From NCBI RefSeq assembly GCF_005484985.1, contig NZ_CP027942.1, forward strand, positions 1,922,001 to 1,986,000: a stretch of 64,000 nt of DNA, written 5' to 3'. Within the stretch, counting starts at the first letter, position 1. Each line of letters opens with the position of its first letter. The translations under genes were made by a program, and so were the position numbers. Shown here in pieces: positions 63,984 through 64,000 of this stretch. Under the pieces are notes generated by a model. That model ran no database searches. It was not told where the DNA came from and was given only the letters and a program-made list of their open reading frames with translations. The stretch comes from Agrococcus sp. SGAir0287 (lineage in GTDB: Bacteria > Actinomycetota > Actinomycetes > Actinomycetales > Microbacteriaceae).

Positions 63984-64000
63984 CGGCGCGCGCGCCGCAC
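63980..64000 (-). CDS. C-terminal end of the upstream gene (probably pgsA, cut by window edge)
   Basis: Only six codons (VRRARR) and a TGA are visible, overlapping the cinA start as ATGA. By gene order this should be phosphatidylglycerophosphate synthase; the sequence alone cannot prove it. Confidence 0.35.
   Translation of the reverse strand: MRRARR

Overview
This 64 kb window is chromosomal DNA of a very GC-rich actinobacterium. Gene order, protein families, the tandem rRNA promoters and the short intergenic repeats fit Micrococcales, most likely Microbacteriaceae (an Agrococcus-like organism is an inference; no database search was possible). Most genes lie on the minus strand in tightly packed operons with GTGA/ATGA start-stop overlaps. 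No phage, insertion sequence, CRISPR array or tRNA gene was seen.

Layout. 1-4.6 kb: cmk (partial), prephenate dehydrogenase, an RsuA/RluB-type pseudouridine synthase, scpB, scpA and an orphan parA (chromosome condensation and segregation). 4.7-9.9 kb: accessory stretch with a DUF3253 gene, tandem hairpin repeats, a 1155-residue nuclease-helicase of the TM0106 type, a frame-disrupted GNAT acetyltransferase and a DedA-like protein. 10-22.7 kb: xerD, NUDIX hydrolase, pyrG, recN, nadK, tlyA, a PEP-mutase-family lyase, an epimerase, an APH(3')-like kinase, a HAD phosphatase and a TPR protein with a large basic repeat domain. From memory this follows the conserved tyrS-to-cmk order of Mycobacterium tuberculosis (Rv1689-Rv1712), with additions. 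22.7-28.6 kb: one rRNA operon (16S-23S-5S, minus strand) driven by three tandem promoters. 28.9-38.8 kb: tyrS, a SatD-like regulator plus membrane protein operon, argH, a membrane acyltransferase, argF, argB, argJ, argC and a SIMPL protein. 39-48.5 kb: pheT/pheS, a glutamate-type ABC transporter (gluABCD order), a TrmH-type RNA methyltransferase, rplT, rpmI and infC. 48.7-53 kb: DUF1844, SseB-like protein, hisA/priA, hisH, hisB and hisC. 53-64 kb: a LysM protein divergent from lexA, hflX, a methyltransferase, dapF, miaA, miaB, two paralogous lipoproteins, recX, recA, DUF3046, clgR and cinA.

Regulation. At least 19 transcription units have a TANNNT -10 box only 6-8 bases before the start codon, which is the signature of leaderless mRNAs and which helped choose start codons. 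LexA-type boxes precede recA and lie between lexA and the LysM gene. The SatD-like operon has three palindromic sites on its promoter. Most intrinsic terminators are long perfect hairpins without a U-tract.

Most of the window is conserved housekeeping. The least explained items are the SatD-like/membrane operon with its palindromes, the repeat-expanded TPR protein directly behind the rRNA terminator, the nuclease-helicase locus with its hairpin repeats, the lipoprotein pair, and the non-canonical starts of infC (ATC) and hisH (CTG).
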